Notes under the pieces: model-generated | Databases searched by the model: none | What the model was told of the DNA's origin: nothing | Seen by the model: the letters and a program-made list of their open reading frames with translations, nothing else | Shown here: positions 23,396 through 35,439 of the stretch, one piece after another | Layout: each line of letters opens with the position of its first letter | How positions within the stretch are numbered: the first letter of the stretch is position 1 | Program-made: the position numbers and the translations under genes | NCBI RefSeq assembly: GCF_040939455.1 | Contig: NC_134108.1 | Location: 9,081,501-9,145,500, forward strand | Source: Microcebus murinus | Lineage: Eukaryota > Chordata > Mammalia > Primates > Cheirogaleidae | Direction of reading: 5' to 3' | Length of the DNA: 64,000 nucleotides

Positions 23396-25029
23396 AAAAC
23401 AGACTGTGCAGCAAGGTGCCAGATGGCAGCACATCCGGGATTTTTTTTCTGCCTTCTGGGCAATCCTGACCTTGTCATCACACATTCGAGGTGGAAATGT
23501 GACGTTAAACTGATTTGCAAAAGTCACAAACAGAAACCGGTGTCATATATTTTTTTAGCCCCAGTGTGGTTAAGGTTATTTCCTCTGCACACTTATAGCA
23601 AAGGCCTTGAATGTGATTGAGGGCAGCGGGCCAGCTCTGACAGGCTGGGAGAGGTCTGTGTGCGGGTCGCTGCCTCTGCGCTTTATGCCTTCCTCTCGGT
23701 TTTACCAAGGAAAAGGCCGTAGTGGACCCAGTTAAATGTGAAGCCTGCGTTTTCCTGCGCTGTTGGCCATCCCAGTGGGAAAGCCAATGAGCATGTGTGG
23801 CGTAATGATTTGGAAATACATTCGAGAGGGCACAGGCCTGGGAAATGCCACCGCCGACTATCTTAGGCTCAGAATATCGTAGTTAAAATTAACTTAATTC
23901 AGGGCAGCATCAGACCAAAAATAGCCCTGAACGTGCACACACAAAGCAAGCATGCATCCCGTTCTATGTACATGGGGCTTTAAAAGGCAAACCGGACATC
24001 TCGGCACCTCAATTTTTAGAAAGGGACCAAGACAAGATTAATGAGCATTGCCGTTTGCTTTGCTTTCTTCCTCTGCCGTAGAAACACCGCCTGTGAGGTC
24101 CTGGCACACCTCACAGATGCAGTATTTGGAGAACAAGAAGCAGAGAGGCAGGGTGGCTTGTGTAACACCCTGGAAACGTAATGAGGCTAATTCTAGATCT
24201 GCCACTCATCAATCGGAAGCACTTGGCCGTGTTTCTCAACCTGCGAAGTTTTCCAGGATAACATTTCACACTGCCTCACCTTGGTGTTTTGAGGAACTGC
24301 CAATAAGACAGGTTGTCGAGCCCATGGGAAACATAAGCTGCTAATTGGCACAGGTGGGTTGGGCTGCTGGAATCAGGCAGGTGCATAGAGAGGGGGTGAC
24401 TCACGGAGAAGGAGGGGTTCCACCTGCAAGGGACGTTCACCTGGTCTTCCTCCATACAGGAAAGGTGAGTCACTAGATCCGTGGCTCTCCGCCTCACCTG
24501 CTTCTGAGTCAACCATTGGAACCCCCGGGCCACTTGCATCCCCTCGGCGGCTCCTTTCTCGAATCTGATGGGGCCGTCCCCTTCTTAGCCTCGCCCTGCT
24601 TGTTTTGGGCTACTTGGGAGAGTGAGCAGCACCCTTCGGCAGGCACCTGCCTCTGCCTTTGGTTATCTAAATCCCCGGAGAAGGCCTGGACATCTGTGGG
24701 GACAACTCCTTTCATTCTGGGATGGTGGCAGTGTGCTCAGCCCTGCCGCTCTCCTCCCTCCCTGCCCTGTGTCACAGCACCCGACTTGGCGTCAGAGCGG
24801 GCAGGGGCAGAGCGTGCCGGGCGCGTGGCAGCTGTACCCACCTTCGCCAGGCCAGCAGCAGCACCCGCTGGGCGTGCCTGCCACCTCCCATCATCTCTCA
24901 GATAGTGAAGGAAAAGCTCCTGCTTTACATAATCCGCGTGTGGTGTAGGAGGCCGGGTTGCCTCTGGCATAAGGATGGCTGAAATGAAGCAATGAGGAAG
25001 CAGATGCAGGAGAGCTCCCTGCCTCCCTC
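23396..25029. other. No recognised feature
   Basis: Mixed composition. Several GC-rich frames of about 100-130 codons (24516-24948) overlap in different phases with no recognisable product. No named repeat seen. Confidence 0.4.
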
Positions 25030-25478
25030 AGTTTGCCTAAAGCAGGACGGAATTTACTAAAACAAAAGGTACCCTGCCCCACTTCTACAGGGAGAACAAA
25101 GGTTAACCACTGAAGACAACTTTAGACCCTATTGCCTGGAGATGGTTCCAGAGGAATCTGCGGGAACAAATCTTACCAACTGGCCTCTATTGCCATTTAT
25201 TTGTCTTACCCCAGTTTGCTGCCCCTAGAGACTCCAGGCTCTTTTCCTTTGTCTCATCACTTCTCTAAAAATATGCTGTTCTTTGCGGGAGATGCTACAT
25301 AAGCTGGAATTCAAAGCCACCTCTCTGAAAGGGCCTCACTCCCTGCGTATCTCGCATGTGCATATGAAACATACATGATAATAAACCTCTGTTTTCCTCC
25401 TGTTAATCTGTCTTTTGTTACGGGGGTCCACTCCAACTAAGGACTTGTGAGAGTTGAGGAAAAATGTTTCCCACCCCG
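25030..25478 (+). mobile_element. Solo LTR of an old endogenous retrovirus (ERV1-like)
   Basis: The sequence has LTR architecture: a 'gatgctacataagctgg' region (TATA-like), then a polyadenylation signal AATAAA (about 25380) followed by 'cctctgttttcctcctgtta' and 'tctgtcttttgttacggggg', typical of the R/U5 part of gamma-type LTRs. No gag/pol/env sequence lies beside it, so it is a solo LTR. Boundaries are approximate. Confidence 0.7.
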
Positions 25479-26109
25479 CACCCCCTTACTGTAATTAGCT
25501 GGAAAGGGACCAGAGGGTATTTTTGTTTGTTTTATTTTCCACTTGATTTGGGAGATTTGGTGGTGTTCATAGGATTTCTGCCACCCTCTTTTATAGAACA
25601 GACATCCACTTTCCAGAAATGCAGCAAAGCCAATGAAAAGAGAAGAGACTTCTGGCTATAAATCTAATCTGTCAACTGGAAAGTGGTGGTGGGGGCACTG
25701 CCCCCAGAACTGCTTCTAGACCTTCCCTGTCCTTCCCTGCCCAACGCTCTGAGCCTGTGAGAGGGGAGGCGTGGCCCTGCGCGTGAGCTCTCACACCTTC
25801 TACCTTTGCTCCCCAGTGAGCCGCACTCCCAGAAGCCCTGGCCTGGCCCCTTTCCTGCTGTGCTGCTTACCCAGTTTCCCAATGCCGATTTTCACTCTGA
25901 TGTCCTCAAACCTTCCTAAGCACGCTGGTCTGCAGCGGAAATAGATGTTCCAGATTTAAAGCTGTGTGTAGCCTCCCGAATATGCTGGCTCTGCGTTCTC
26001 CTGCCCCCTTCTTGGATCCTGAGGAACTGAAGCAGCTGAAGGAGCTCACGTATGCACCACCCCTTCCTGCACCTGCTTCTACTGGACCCTGACGATAAGC
26101 TGGGAGTAG
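25479..26109. other. No recognised feature
   Basis: Nothing identified apart from ordinary mixed sequence. Short frames only. Confidence 0.4.
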
Positions 26110-26605
<496 letters not shown>

Positions 26606-26625
26606 GCTTATGTCTTTTTCAAAAG

Positions 26626-26639
26626 CCCCCCCCCCCCCC
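26626..26639. repeat. C14 homopolymer
   Basis: Fourteen consecutive C. It is likely to be length-variable. Confidence 0.95.
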
Positions 26640-28292
26640 GGCCCTTATGCTAAAACCTCTTTCTGCTATGTGCGGTACAAGGCTAGAACAATAGGAAAGT
26701 GGTGACTCATAGCCAGTCTATGTTATTGTGCACACAAAGTAAGGTTCTTTGCTGATTGTTCCAAAGCATATATCGCATCTTTATGAGTGCTCTTAAACGC
26801 CAAACATAATGACAGACCGCACATTACAGAGTGCTTGTTACATGTCGTCATCTGAATGGAAAAACAAGACATGTCTCCAACACCTGAAAAATAAGCGATG
26901 TAACGAAACTAACACCACAGAAAGGAACTCATGAAGAAGAACATGGTAGCTGATCTAATACAATCAACCGATCACCTAGATCACAGTCAAAACCACATAT
27001 CTAGGGTGTAACTAGGGACTGCCATTGTTTAGAATTGCCACATGTGGAAATAATAGAAAGCAGACCATTTAGGTGGATTTCTTCTTATTTTTTAATTCTC
27101 TGCAGAAAATGCACCCCAGCTCCCGGGCCTCAGCACACCACCAAGTGTAACAAGTGATTCATACATCAGTGATTCATATTATCCATCAGCTCTTTGCTAA
27201 CTTATTTTTATAGGTCTTTTTGTTGGTGTTAAATAAATCTCATGTCCTACTGCTTGGTTGCCAGATAGTGCCTTTCCCAGCCTGGTGTCCCCTGGCGGCC
27301 TGCAGGCCGCATCGGCCAGGCCTGAGGCAATGGGAAGTGGCCCGGAAGTATCCTGAAGACCCCTCCGCATTAGAGAGAGGGGCTGGGGGAGGGCTATGAT
27401 GTTCCCTGCCCCCCACCCGAGCACAGTGCAGGTGACCAGGCCACCATGTTGGCCTCTGCCCTGATCCTGGGTTTCTTCCGGGCCTGAACCCAGCCCTGAA
27501 TGTCAGGCCAGGCAGCTGGAACCTACTTCCTCCCAGGCCCTGGATCCTCTGTGTCCTGCACCTACGCCTGGACAGACTGCTCTCTAGAGCTGTGACCCGC
27601 ATCCTCTGAAGCTAAGAGCTCCCCTCGTGTAATCCCTGGCTGTCACCCCGTCTCCTACACCAGCCGCTCCAGCCTGACTGAGACTGGTGCCACTCTGGGT
27701 CAGACGGGATTTCCCTGGACTTGGTGATGTGGACCTCGGACACTCCCTGGGGGAGAAATGTGGAGGGTGCCATCTTCTGGCCTGGTTTCAGTGGCGTGGT
27801 GGTAAATGTGAATAACTGCTTCCTTCTCTGGAGGAAAAGAGCCCTGAAATGTACGTTTTCTGAAAATTTAGCAATGGGTTCCCTGAGCCCGTCTGGGTGA
27901 GCTCCGGCATGTCAAGGCCTGCTTTGTGTCCCTGCCCCCTCTTTCCGCGGTTCCAGCTGTGCTCATCTTACCCTGCCAGCGCCTGCGGGCCTCCGTGTTC
28001 CTACTAGCTGTGGGACTTCTGATCTCCTGGTTGCTGAGCTTGATGGCTAAATTTCAGTCCTTATTCTCCTTGGCCCCCCAAGGGCCTGTGATGCCCCTCC
28101 TTCCCGAAACTCCCTGCGCCACCGTTCTTCCCTGCCATGTTTTCAGACCTCTTCTGCGGGCTCGTGTTCCTCTGCTTGGTGTTGGCCAGGGTCTGCCCGT
28201 GAGCTCTTTTGGACTCTGCTCCCCTGACCCTGGACGCCAATGCCGCGGTTCCCACAGCCCCACCTTCGGTTCAGGCCCCTCTTTTGTTTTTT

Positions 28293-28294
<2 letters not shown>
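26640..28294. other. No recognised feature
   Basis: AT-rich to about 27230, then GC-rich. Frames of 120-135 codons (27240-27602 minus, 27926-28333 plus) have no recognisable product. No repeat named with confidence. Confidence 0.4.
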
Positions 28295-28334
<40 letters not shown>

Positions 28335-28358
28335 GGAAGGAAGGGGAAGGGGAAGGGG
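28295..28358. repeat. T38 tract followed by a purine-rich (GGGGAA)n run
   Basis: Thirty-eight consecutive T (28295-28332), preceded by 'ttttgttttttgg' and followed by 'aagggaaggaaggggaaggg'. No Alu or L1 body lies beside it, so it is an orphan homopolymer. Plus-strand frames crossing it gain a phenylalanine run and should not be read as genes. Confidence 0.95.
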
Positions 28359-28429
28359 CTGGGCCCCTCTTTTGAACTCCAGCCTCGTAGGTGCGACTTC
28401 CTGCTGCACATCCTCACCTGACCGGCTCT

Positions 28430-28600
28430 TCCGCACCTCCCGCTCAGCACGTGCCGTCTCGACACGTGTGCAGGGCCCGTGCTGCCATTCATCCCATCAG
28501 TATGCGCTGAGCAGCCACTGCATGCTTGTTGCCGCACACATGCTCCCGGCGCCGCCCTTATTCGGCGACACTGCCGCCCTCGTGGAGCTTATCCAGGGGA
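28430..28600 (-). mobile_element. L2 3' end, antisense
   Basis: 'gctgccattcatcccatcag' followed by 'gccgccctcgtggagcttat' matches the antisense L2 3' end ('ccctcatggagcttacattc'). Confidence 0.5.
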
Positions 28601-28629
28601 ACAGTGTCACCGTCTCTCCCGGTGACCCA

Positions 28630-29480
28630 AGCCAGAGCCCTCGAGTCTTCCTTATCTCCTGCTGTCGTGGTCCTCTGGTCAGTAAATCTGAGCTGACCTT
28701 AATGACTCTGGAATCCTCCCCTTCCTCTGCCCCCACCACGACTGTCTTTCCACAGGCCCTTGTCGTTCGTCTCCTGGACGGGCAGGAAGCTCCTCCCTGC
28801 TCTCGCCTTCCCCAGACTTGCTGCGTTCTAGATCATTCTCCCTACTGCTGGAACAGTGTTCTTTCTGAAATCACACTTGTGGTATTGCCATTTCCCTGCA
28901 CCTTCTCCCAAACACTCTCTTAGCCTTCAGAATAACATCTCTTCTCCCTGGCATGGTATAAAAGGCCTGCTAGGGCACCTGGCCTTGCCTGCTGCTTAGT
29001 CTTCTTGTCCCCATTCCTCCTCAGACCCATGCTCCAGCTGCAGGGACATTTCTCAGGCCTCCCCCTGTTCCGGAGCTGTTCCCGGTGCCTGGAATCCCCC
29101 ACCCCACACCAACCCTGCCCCCATCCCTTCTTTGACTGCCAGCTCGTCCTCATCATCCTTCTTGCTGGGCTGCGCGGCCAGCCTGCAGGGACAGCTGCAC
29201 AGGTGGACACTGCAAAGCGGGAGAGGGGCGCCACGACCTCTGTGGTCACTGTAGATCATGGCACTTTTCTGGCACACAGTGGCAAAATGAATGGTGTCAT
29301 TAAGGCCATCAGTGGGGCTACTCCTGTCACCTCCCCCTAGAAGTGTTCATTGGTGCTCCCAGTCTGTGTGGTGACTCTTCTCTGTCATGGCCGTGCCATA
29401 CCAAACTGTGACCATCTGTTTATTAGTCTCTGTGCTTCACTGGAGAGGACTGTGCCTTTTTGCTCTGTCCCTGGCACCAA
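28630..29480 (+). mobile_element. L2 (LINE-2) 3' region, sense
   Basis: 'gagtcttccttatctcctgc', 'gctgctggaacagtgtt'-like sequence, 'ttccggagctgttcccggtg' + 'cctggaatcccc', 'tgactgccagctcgtcctca' and 'ttattagtctctgtgcttca' follow L2 order over about 850 bases. The 227-codon frame that enters this region (28240-28923) is a chance frame through the T38 tract and the L2. Confidence 0.65.
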
Positions 29481-29499
29481 AGTCATGCAGGGATCATAG

Positions 29500-29655
29500 A
29501 GCGAGGTGGCCAAGGACAGGGACCCTGAGCTTGAATCCTGGTGCTGCCTCTCCCATGCGACTTGGGCACATCTCTCCACAAAGCAGCCACTTACTAGGAG
29601 AAAAGTGGCTGTCAAGCCTCCAGCACGTGGGGGATCAATGGTAGCTATCATAACC
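29500..29655 (+). mobile_element. MIR SINE, sense
   Basis: 'gaccctgagcttgaatcctg', 'gtgctgcctctcccatgcga' and 'cttgggcacatctctccaca' match the 5' half of sense MIR. Confidence 0.7.
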
Positions 29656-32206
29656 GACCGAGTATTTGGGGGCGCTACAGCGGCTTCCGTGTTCTGCTTC
29701 ATGGTGCACTCTTCTGGACTCCCTTCGCCAGTGTATTCGTTAGGACTTTAATCCTCCTTATTTTTAACAGAGAAGCAGCATAGTCCTGATATTTTTAACT
29801 GCCAGGTCCTGGGGTGGGGGCGGGGGTTGTAAAAGAGTCATTGCTGTTCCAGAAATTAGCGCGGGCACGTGTGAGATAATGCAACGTGCGGGCACCACAG
29901 CTGAAATCCAAGGGCAAGGCTGGCGAAACGAGCTGGATTATCTGGGTATTCTCGACGCATCGGGGCTCGCAGCTGCCTTCCTCTGCATGTTGGCACGACT
30001 GCCTTCCTGCTGGAACACTCCGCTCCCCTGACCTCGCCTCTCCTGGTGGACGCAGAGCCTCCTCCCTGGAGCTGGAGGATGTTGCCCCCTGGGGACACGC
30101 ATCAGCATCCGTCCTCTCGGCCGATTTTCAACATTTACTTGCAACTGGAGTACCTGCCGTGTTAGAAGCCACAGGGGTCCCCGTGATTGCAATCCTCAAA
30201 GTCAAGGAGCAGGAAATTTTGACAATCTTGGGAGAGCATAAACCAGGACCCCAAATCGGGAGAACTCTGTGCATAGAGGGACAAAGGGGTTCTTGTCCCC
30301 AGACATGGCAGCCTGGATGGCAGGGAACAAAGACAGGGGATCCTGTTTCGGTGGAGCTTTGCAATTTGCAGAGTGCTGAGCTGTATGTTTTCTACATCTT
30401 TCAATCGCTTCAGTGAGGATGGTATTAATGAAATAAAATCAAAATTTTGCTGGGAGACCGACATTTACTGTCACCAGATGTGACTATTGGCAAACGTCCT
30501 GTCAGTCAGCTGCTGTTACGTCTCATCTCAAAGGACATACCTGAGAGGAAATCTAGTTTCAGAGGGAAAAACCCCGTGTGTGTGACTCAGGCTTTATCCT
30601 CCCGCATCGCCTGAGCTCCGCCCCGGCCTGAAGGCAGTGTCTGAGCAGGTCAGACCATGAAGGGACAGATGTAATCCTGGACTCCCAGGGGTCATTTTCC
30701 ATTTCTGCCTTGCAGAAATTGGGAAAGGGCACTTTTAGGATTAAAAGCCGTTAGCTTTGCTTCTTCCTTCCTAGGAATGGAAAATCCAAATCATTCCGAA
30801 GCAGGGCTTCCTTTGCAAGAAGCTAAGCAACTTCTTTCAGGCAATTGCTTTTAAATCTCCCACATGCAAGCTTAAATAGGCGATACTGTCACATTATCAT
30901 CCGAGTGGGTAAAATTGAATTGGAGGAAAGGGGTCTTTTCTTCCTTTAATCTTTGAGGAAAAAAAAGGGCAAACTCTAAAATTATGCCACACAGTCTATC
31001 AGTAGTTTTATTGTTCTGCACATTCAAAGAGGAATGTCTACAAACTCCGAGCTGGTATTTTTCTATCCTAGATGTATTCTCTTCCCTGCTGGGAAGGGAG
31101 GAGTGACAGACACGCAGGAATATGATGCCAAGAGAGCTCGCTGGGAAAGAGAGACGGCTGAGAGAATTCTCCCTGGTCATTGTGAAGTCCTCTATTTTAG
31201 GAGAGAAAACACCCCTCCCAGGCACCCCAGCAGGTTCCCTTCCCTTCTCAGGGGTCAGAGCTGGGTCACGTGTCTCTTTTATGTCTAAGCCGCTCACTGG
31301 CAAGGGGAAATGGGTTGCCCCGAGTGGTTTGGACAATTCTTTTGGGGTAGAGTGGATAGAGTGAGGGGTCAAGGCAATTTTGGAGATTATATCTGGAACC
31401 CTCCAGGCCCAAGCAGCTGCACCCTGGTTTTAGGCAGTTCAGAGGTTTTCTGCTTTTTATTTATGGTCTTTTGTAGCAGAGGGAATGGTCTGAAAAAATG
31501 GCAAAAATATTTTTTGTCTCTTTAAAACATCTCCACTCCTTTTTGAGAACTAAAACCTGTGCCCTGTCTCAGGACAGGGGTTGGGAGAGGCTGAGGAATG
31601 TCTTTTGTTCTTTGTGCTACAGGAGATGGTTCAGCCCAGCCCGGGGGTCCGGGTGCAGGTCACGGGATTGTCTTCAGCGAGATGGGAATGAGATGGGCCG
31701 ATCAGGATCATCCGCTGCAGTCGAACAGCAATTGCCTGAAGCTGAGAACCCCCCCCCCCTTTAACAGCTCTGTATTTCTGCTCATGGCAAGGACGATGGC
31801 ATTTCAGACAGGAGGCTCCATCCTCCTCCTTTGCTGGCAAATCAATAAAACTCCTCTTTCCTTCTCCTCAAACCACTCGTCCTCATTCTTCAGATGCGGC
31901 CTGGGGACAAGTGCTGAACTTTCAGTAACACCTCGGTTGATTAAAGGAAAGCAGAAAACAGGTGCCATTATATCTGTACTCCAAATTTGAGGAGCAGGGC
32001 CTGCCTGGGATACGATACATACCTGTGGACAATTTATGGCCTTGGGGGGAAATCCTCAATTCCAGGAGCTCTCCCGTCAACCAGCAAGAGAGAAAATGCT
32101 GCCGGGGGCCCCCTCTGGGGCATGACTGTCTTGGTGACGTCCAGGGCAGTGCAGAGACCCTCTCGGGGCACCTGGACCACCCCCGGGGTAATAATGATAC
32201 AGATAC
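29656..32206. other. No recognised feature (2.5 kb)
   Basis: Mixed composition with a C11 tract at 31749-31759. Frames of 130-176 codons on both strands (29886-30416, 30872-31372, 31598-31990) overlap and have no recognisable domain. I could not name any repeat here with confidence. Confidence 0.4.
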
Positions 32207-32241
32207 AAACTGTTAAGGGCAACTTCGACCCTTAACAGTTT
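32207..32241. repeat. Perfect 13-bp hairpin with a 9-base loop
   Basis: AAACTGTTAAGGG (32207-32219), loop caacttcga, CCCTTAACAGTTT (32229-32241). All 13 pairs are Watson-Crick. It is not part of a repeat that I recognise. An RNA version would have a moderately AT-rich stem of 13 pairs, too short for a standard pre-miRNA. Confidence 0.93.
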
Positions 32242-33454
32242 TCTTTTAAAGTCCCCTGCTTTGGGGTCGGAAGTACGCTATAGGGTAAAAGGAGTCTCTT
32301 GGCCTTACTTTCAGAGGGGCGGCCCCGAATGCAGGACCATCAGTGTTTGGTTTCTTCCAGGTGCTCAACTGGGAAACGCGGAGCCCAGGTGCCCTGTGAG
32401 ACCAGGGGGTCCCGCGGCGCAGAATCATCAGGCTCGGGGCAGTGTTTCCTCCCCTGAGACTGCTGCTCCTGCAGACACGTTCCCACCTCCCGGAACAGTT
32501 TCCTGGAAGTTGCGACCGGAGGACAGTCAGACAGCGGAGACGCGTCACGCTGGGTGAGCGCGAGGGGGCCGAGGTTCTGGGCCCTTGCAGTGCTGGCGGT
32601 CTCGAGTCACAGTCTATCAAGGGACAAGCCTTTATTTATAACATGTCCCCGCCATGTGCCTGCCTTCCTGCACGGCTGCATGGCCCCCTTCCCCCCTTCT
32701 CGACACCGTTGGTTGAGCATCCAGCAGCCACCCCGAGCAAGTCTCCCTTGCTGACAGAACCCTGCTTCGTCCCCGCGTCTGTCCTCCCGGTGCTTCCTGT
32801 CCTCACCTGCCCTGGACGCAGAATCCGGTGACCCCGGGCGATGGTGGTGGCCCCTGTGCCTGGCTTGAAAGTGAATATACCACCTGTTCTGGCCCGTGAG
32901 ACAGCAGGGGACACCTGGGAGCTTCTGAAAATGTTTTGTTGTTCCTTAGAAAATAGAGAGAGAAGAAGGAGACAGACCCTTTTTCTCCTCCGGACTTTGT
33001 CACGGCTGTTTCCAATCTTGGGATGTGGCAACCACCGTGTGGGGAGGAAGGGAGCCAGCTCGAAGCAAAACTGATCAGCCGGGTCTGGTTGACCAAGAAA
33101 TGCAAACGACTTGGCTCCTTGGCCCACTGGAGTTGCTGAATTAATCAGCCCTGAAGCTGCTGTCCCTCTAACCTTTCCAAGCAAGACTAAATCCCCCTGT
33201 GTAGACCACAGTGAGTTAAATCTGAAAGCACCCTAAACAGTAACCATAATTAGGTATTGTCCCTGTTCACAGATGGCTGCTGCAGCCCCTTCCCACATTA
33301 GTTCTCCTGTCCTCCACTTCAGCAAGAGTTCTTTTAAGACTTGGGTGGTGCCAATACCTAAAGCCCTCTTTGAAGGGAAAATCTGCATAGCTTCTGAGCA
33401 GAAATACAAGTTAGGACAATTGCTGCTACTGCTGGTCATTACTCCCATTTCTTT
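32242..33454. other. No recognised feature
   Basis: GC-rich to about 32840. A 182-codon minus-strand frame (32636-33184) and plus-strand frames up to 129 codons overlap in the same region, which argues for compositional rather than coding openness. Confidence 0.4.
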
Positions 33455-33650
33455 AGCATATACCCTGCACGATGCCAGTGCTAAACACTGTGCATGCAAT
33501 ATCTCATTTAATTATCAAAACGACTCCGTGAGATAGGAACTATAATTATTCCATTTCATAGATGGGAAAACCGAGGCCCTCAAAGGTAAGTAATTTTCCC
33601 AGGGTATCAAAGCTAGTAAGCCTCAAAGCTAAGGGTCAAACCAGACTCTG
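33455..33650 (-). mobile_element. MIR SINE, antisense
   Basis: 'gcatataccctgcacgatgc', 'tatctcatttaattatcaaa', 'ttccatttcatagatgggaa' and 'aaaccgaggccctcaaagg' run in antisense MIR order. Nearly complete. Confidence 0.8.
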
Positions 33651-33859
33651 GCCACCACCCCATCCCCCGACCCCGATCGCCCACACCCTGAACCCTCTCC
33701 CCCTCTGATCTCGGGAACAGCAGACGTGCATGGGGTGGAGACCTCTTCATCTGACGGTTTCACAGAATCAATATGTGAGCTCCCCGGGGATGTGGAATCT
33801 AATTGAAACACTAATAGTGATTGAGTATATAAAATTCACTGTTCGACATGAATTCTCTT

Positions 33860-34012
33860 GTGGGTTTTATTTAACTTCTCTGTACTTTAGATTCTTTGTG
33901 AGATTGTGACAAAGAGACTTTCCACTACCTACTTCCTTAGGATGTAAGAAGATAATTGAGATAATGTATCTGAAAGCATTTGCAATATTAAGAGGAAAGA
34001 TACTATGGAAAA
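33860..34012 (+). mobile_element. Possible MIR fragment, sense
   Basis: 'tacttccttaggatgtaaga' and 'gataattgagataatgtatc' followed by 'tgaaagcatttgcaatatt' resemble the sense MIR 3' half. Diverged. Confidence 0.4.
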
Positions 34013-34036
34013 CCATGCTATGGTTAATGTGATTTT

Positions 34037-34310
34037 TTTTTTTTTTTGAGACAGTCTTGTTCTGTCGCCTGGGCTAGAGTGCAGTGGTGTCATCATAGCT
34101 CACTGCAACCTCAAACTACTGGGCTCAAATGATGCACCTGTTTCAGCCTCCTGAGTAGCTGGGACTACAGACACATGCGACCATGCCCAACTAATTTTTC
34201 TATTTTTTGTAGAGATAGGGTCTCGGTCTTGTTCACGCTGGTCTTGAACTCTTGTCCTCAAGCGATGCTCCTGCCTCAACCTCCTAGAGTGCTAGGATTA
34301 TAGGCATGAG
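34037..34310 (-). mobile_element. AluJ-like SINE, antisense
   Basis: Poly-T, 'gagacagtcttgttctgtcg', 'gtgcagtggtgtcatcatag' and the end 'taggcatgag' define a slightly 3'-trimmed minus-strand AluJ-like copy. Target-site duplication: ggttaatgtgatttt (34022-34036) and ggttaatgcgatttt (34311-34325). Confidence 0.9.
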
Positions 34311-34645
34311 GGTTAATGCGATTTTAATAACTCCTCCCAATTCTTGTGGTGTTGATAGTGTAATTAAATACTAATTTGTTAGAAATTTTCCATGCAACTT
34401 CTTAAACTCTCAGGAGAAAAGCTTCTTTGAAAATGGAAGTGAGAAATCAGATGAATTATCAGCTATTGGTAAAATGTTTTTTAGTACTCAAAATGTCATA
34501 TTGAGCAGAGGACAAGTTTGTGGTAAGTAAGGGGCAGTTTTTCTTATTTTCCATTGGTGTTTATAAAACATAAATAAAATATGGGCCCTTTTAAAATGGA
34601 AGAATGTCTCACAAATAGCTAAAGTTGTCTTAAATTATTTTTTAT

Positions 34646-35235
34646 TTTTTTTATTTTGGCATATTATGGGGGTACAGATTTTAAGGTTTCAATAAATGCC
34701 CATTTCCCCCCTCCCCCCAAAAGTCTGAGTCTCCATCATGACCATCCCCCAGATGGTGCACATCTCACTCATTATGTATGTATATACACACCCCCCTCCC
34801 CCCTCCCACCTGCCCAATACCCTATTACTGTAGTACCTATGTGTCCACTTAGGTGCTAGTCAGTTAATACCAGTTTTCTGGAGAATATATCTGGTGCTTG
34901 TTTTTCCATTCTTGGGATACTTCACTTAGTAGTATGGGTTCCAGCTCTAACCAGGAAAATATAAGATGTGCTATATCACCATTGTTTCTTAGAGCTGAAT
35001 AGTACTCCATGGTATACATATACCACATTTTATTAATCCATTCTTGGATTGATGGGCACTTGGGCTGTTTCCACAGCCTTGCAATTATGAATTGTGCTGC
35101 TATAAACATTCGAGTGCAGGTATCTTTTTTGTAGAGTGTCACTGGATCATTTGGGTAGATGCCCAGCAATGGGATTGCTGGGTCAAATGGTAGATTCAGT
35201 TGTATCGCTTTAAGGTATCTCCATATTGCTTTCCA
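34646..35235 (-). mobile_element. Young 5'-truncated LINE-1, antisense
   Basis: Same L1 type as at 1024-1686: it starts in a T-rich stretch, has the CT-rich 3' UTR ('cccccctcccccctcccacc') and reads back into the ORF2 C-terminus. The minus-strand frame at 34864-35169 carries the ORF2 motif KKDTCTRMFIAAQFIIARLW followed by EWINKMWYMYTMEYYSAL. A perfect 15-bp target-site duplication (taaattattttttat) lies at 34631-34645 and 35236-35250. Confidence 0.93.
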
Positions 35236-35439
35236 TAAATTATTTTTTATGGTACTTAAATATGAACAAATTTGAAACTAAATAGAGAGTCCTTACACTG
35301 GTAGATCGAATGCAATTATAAAACCAAGATAAGTTTATAAATTTTAGAAAAACACAATGATAAAACCAATAAAATTCAGATCAACAACGTTAATTTGATA
35401 TGACGGATGATGTTTAGTTGAAATGAAATAGGTCAGGTT

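Noticed and set aside
28240..28923. 227-codon plus-strand open frame
   Set aside because: It includes a phenylalanine run from the T38 tract and continues into an L2 remnant. No domain or codon signature of a gene.
29886..30416. 176-codon plus-strand frame
   Set aside because: Contains no known motif and overlaps minus-strand frames of 80-100 codons. Not supported as a gene.
32636..33184. 182-codon minus-strand frame
   Set aside because: Overlaps equally open plus-strand frames in GC-rich DNA. No signal peptide, membrane segment or domain.
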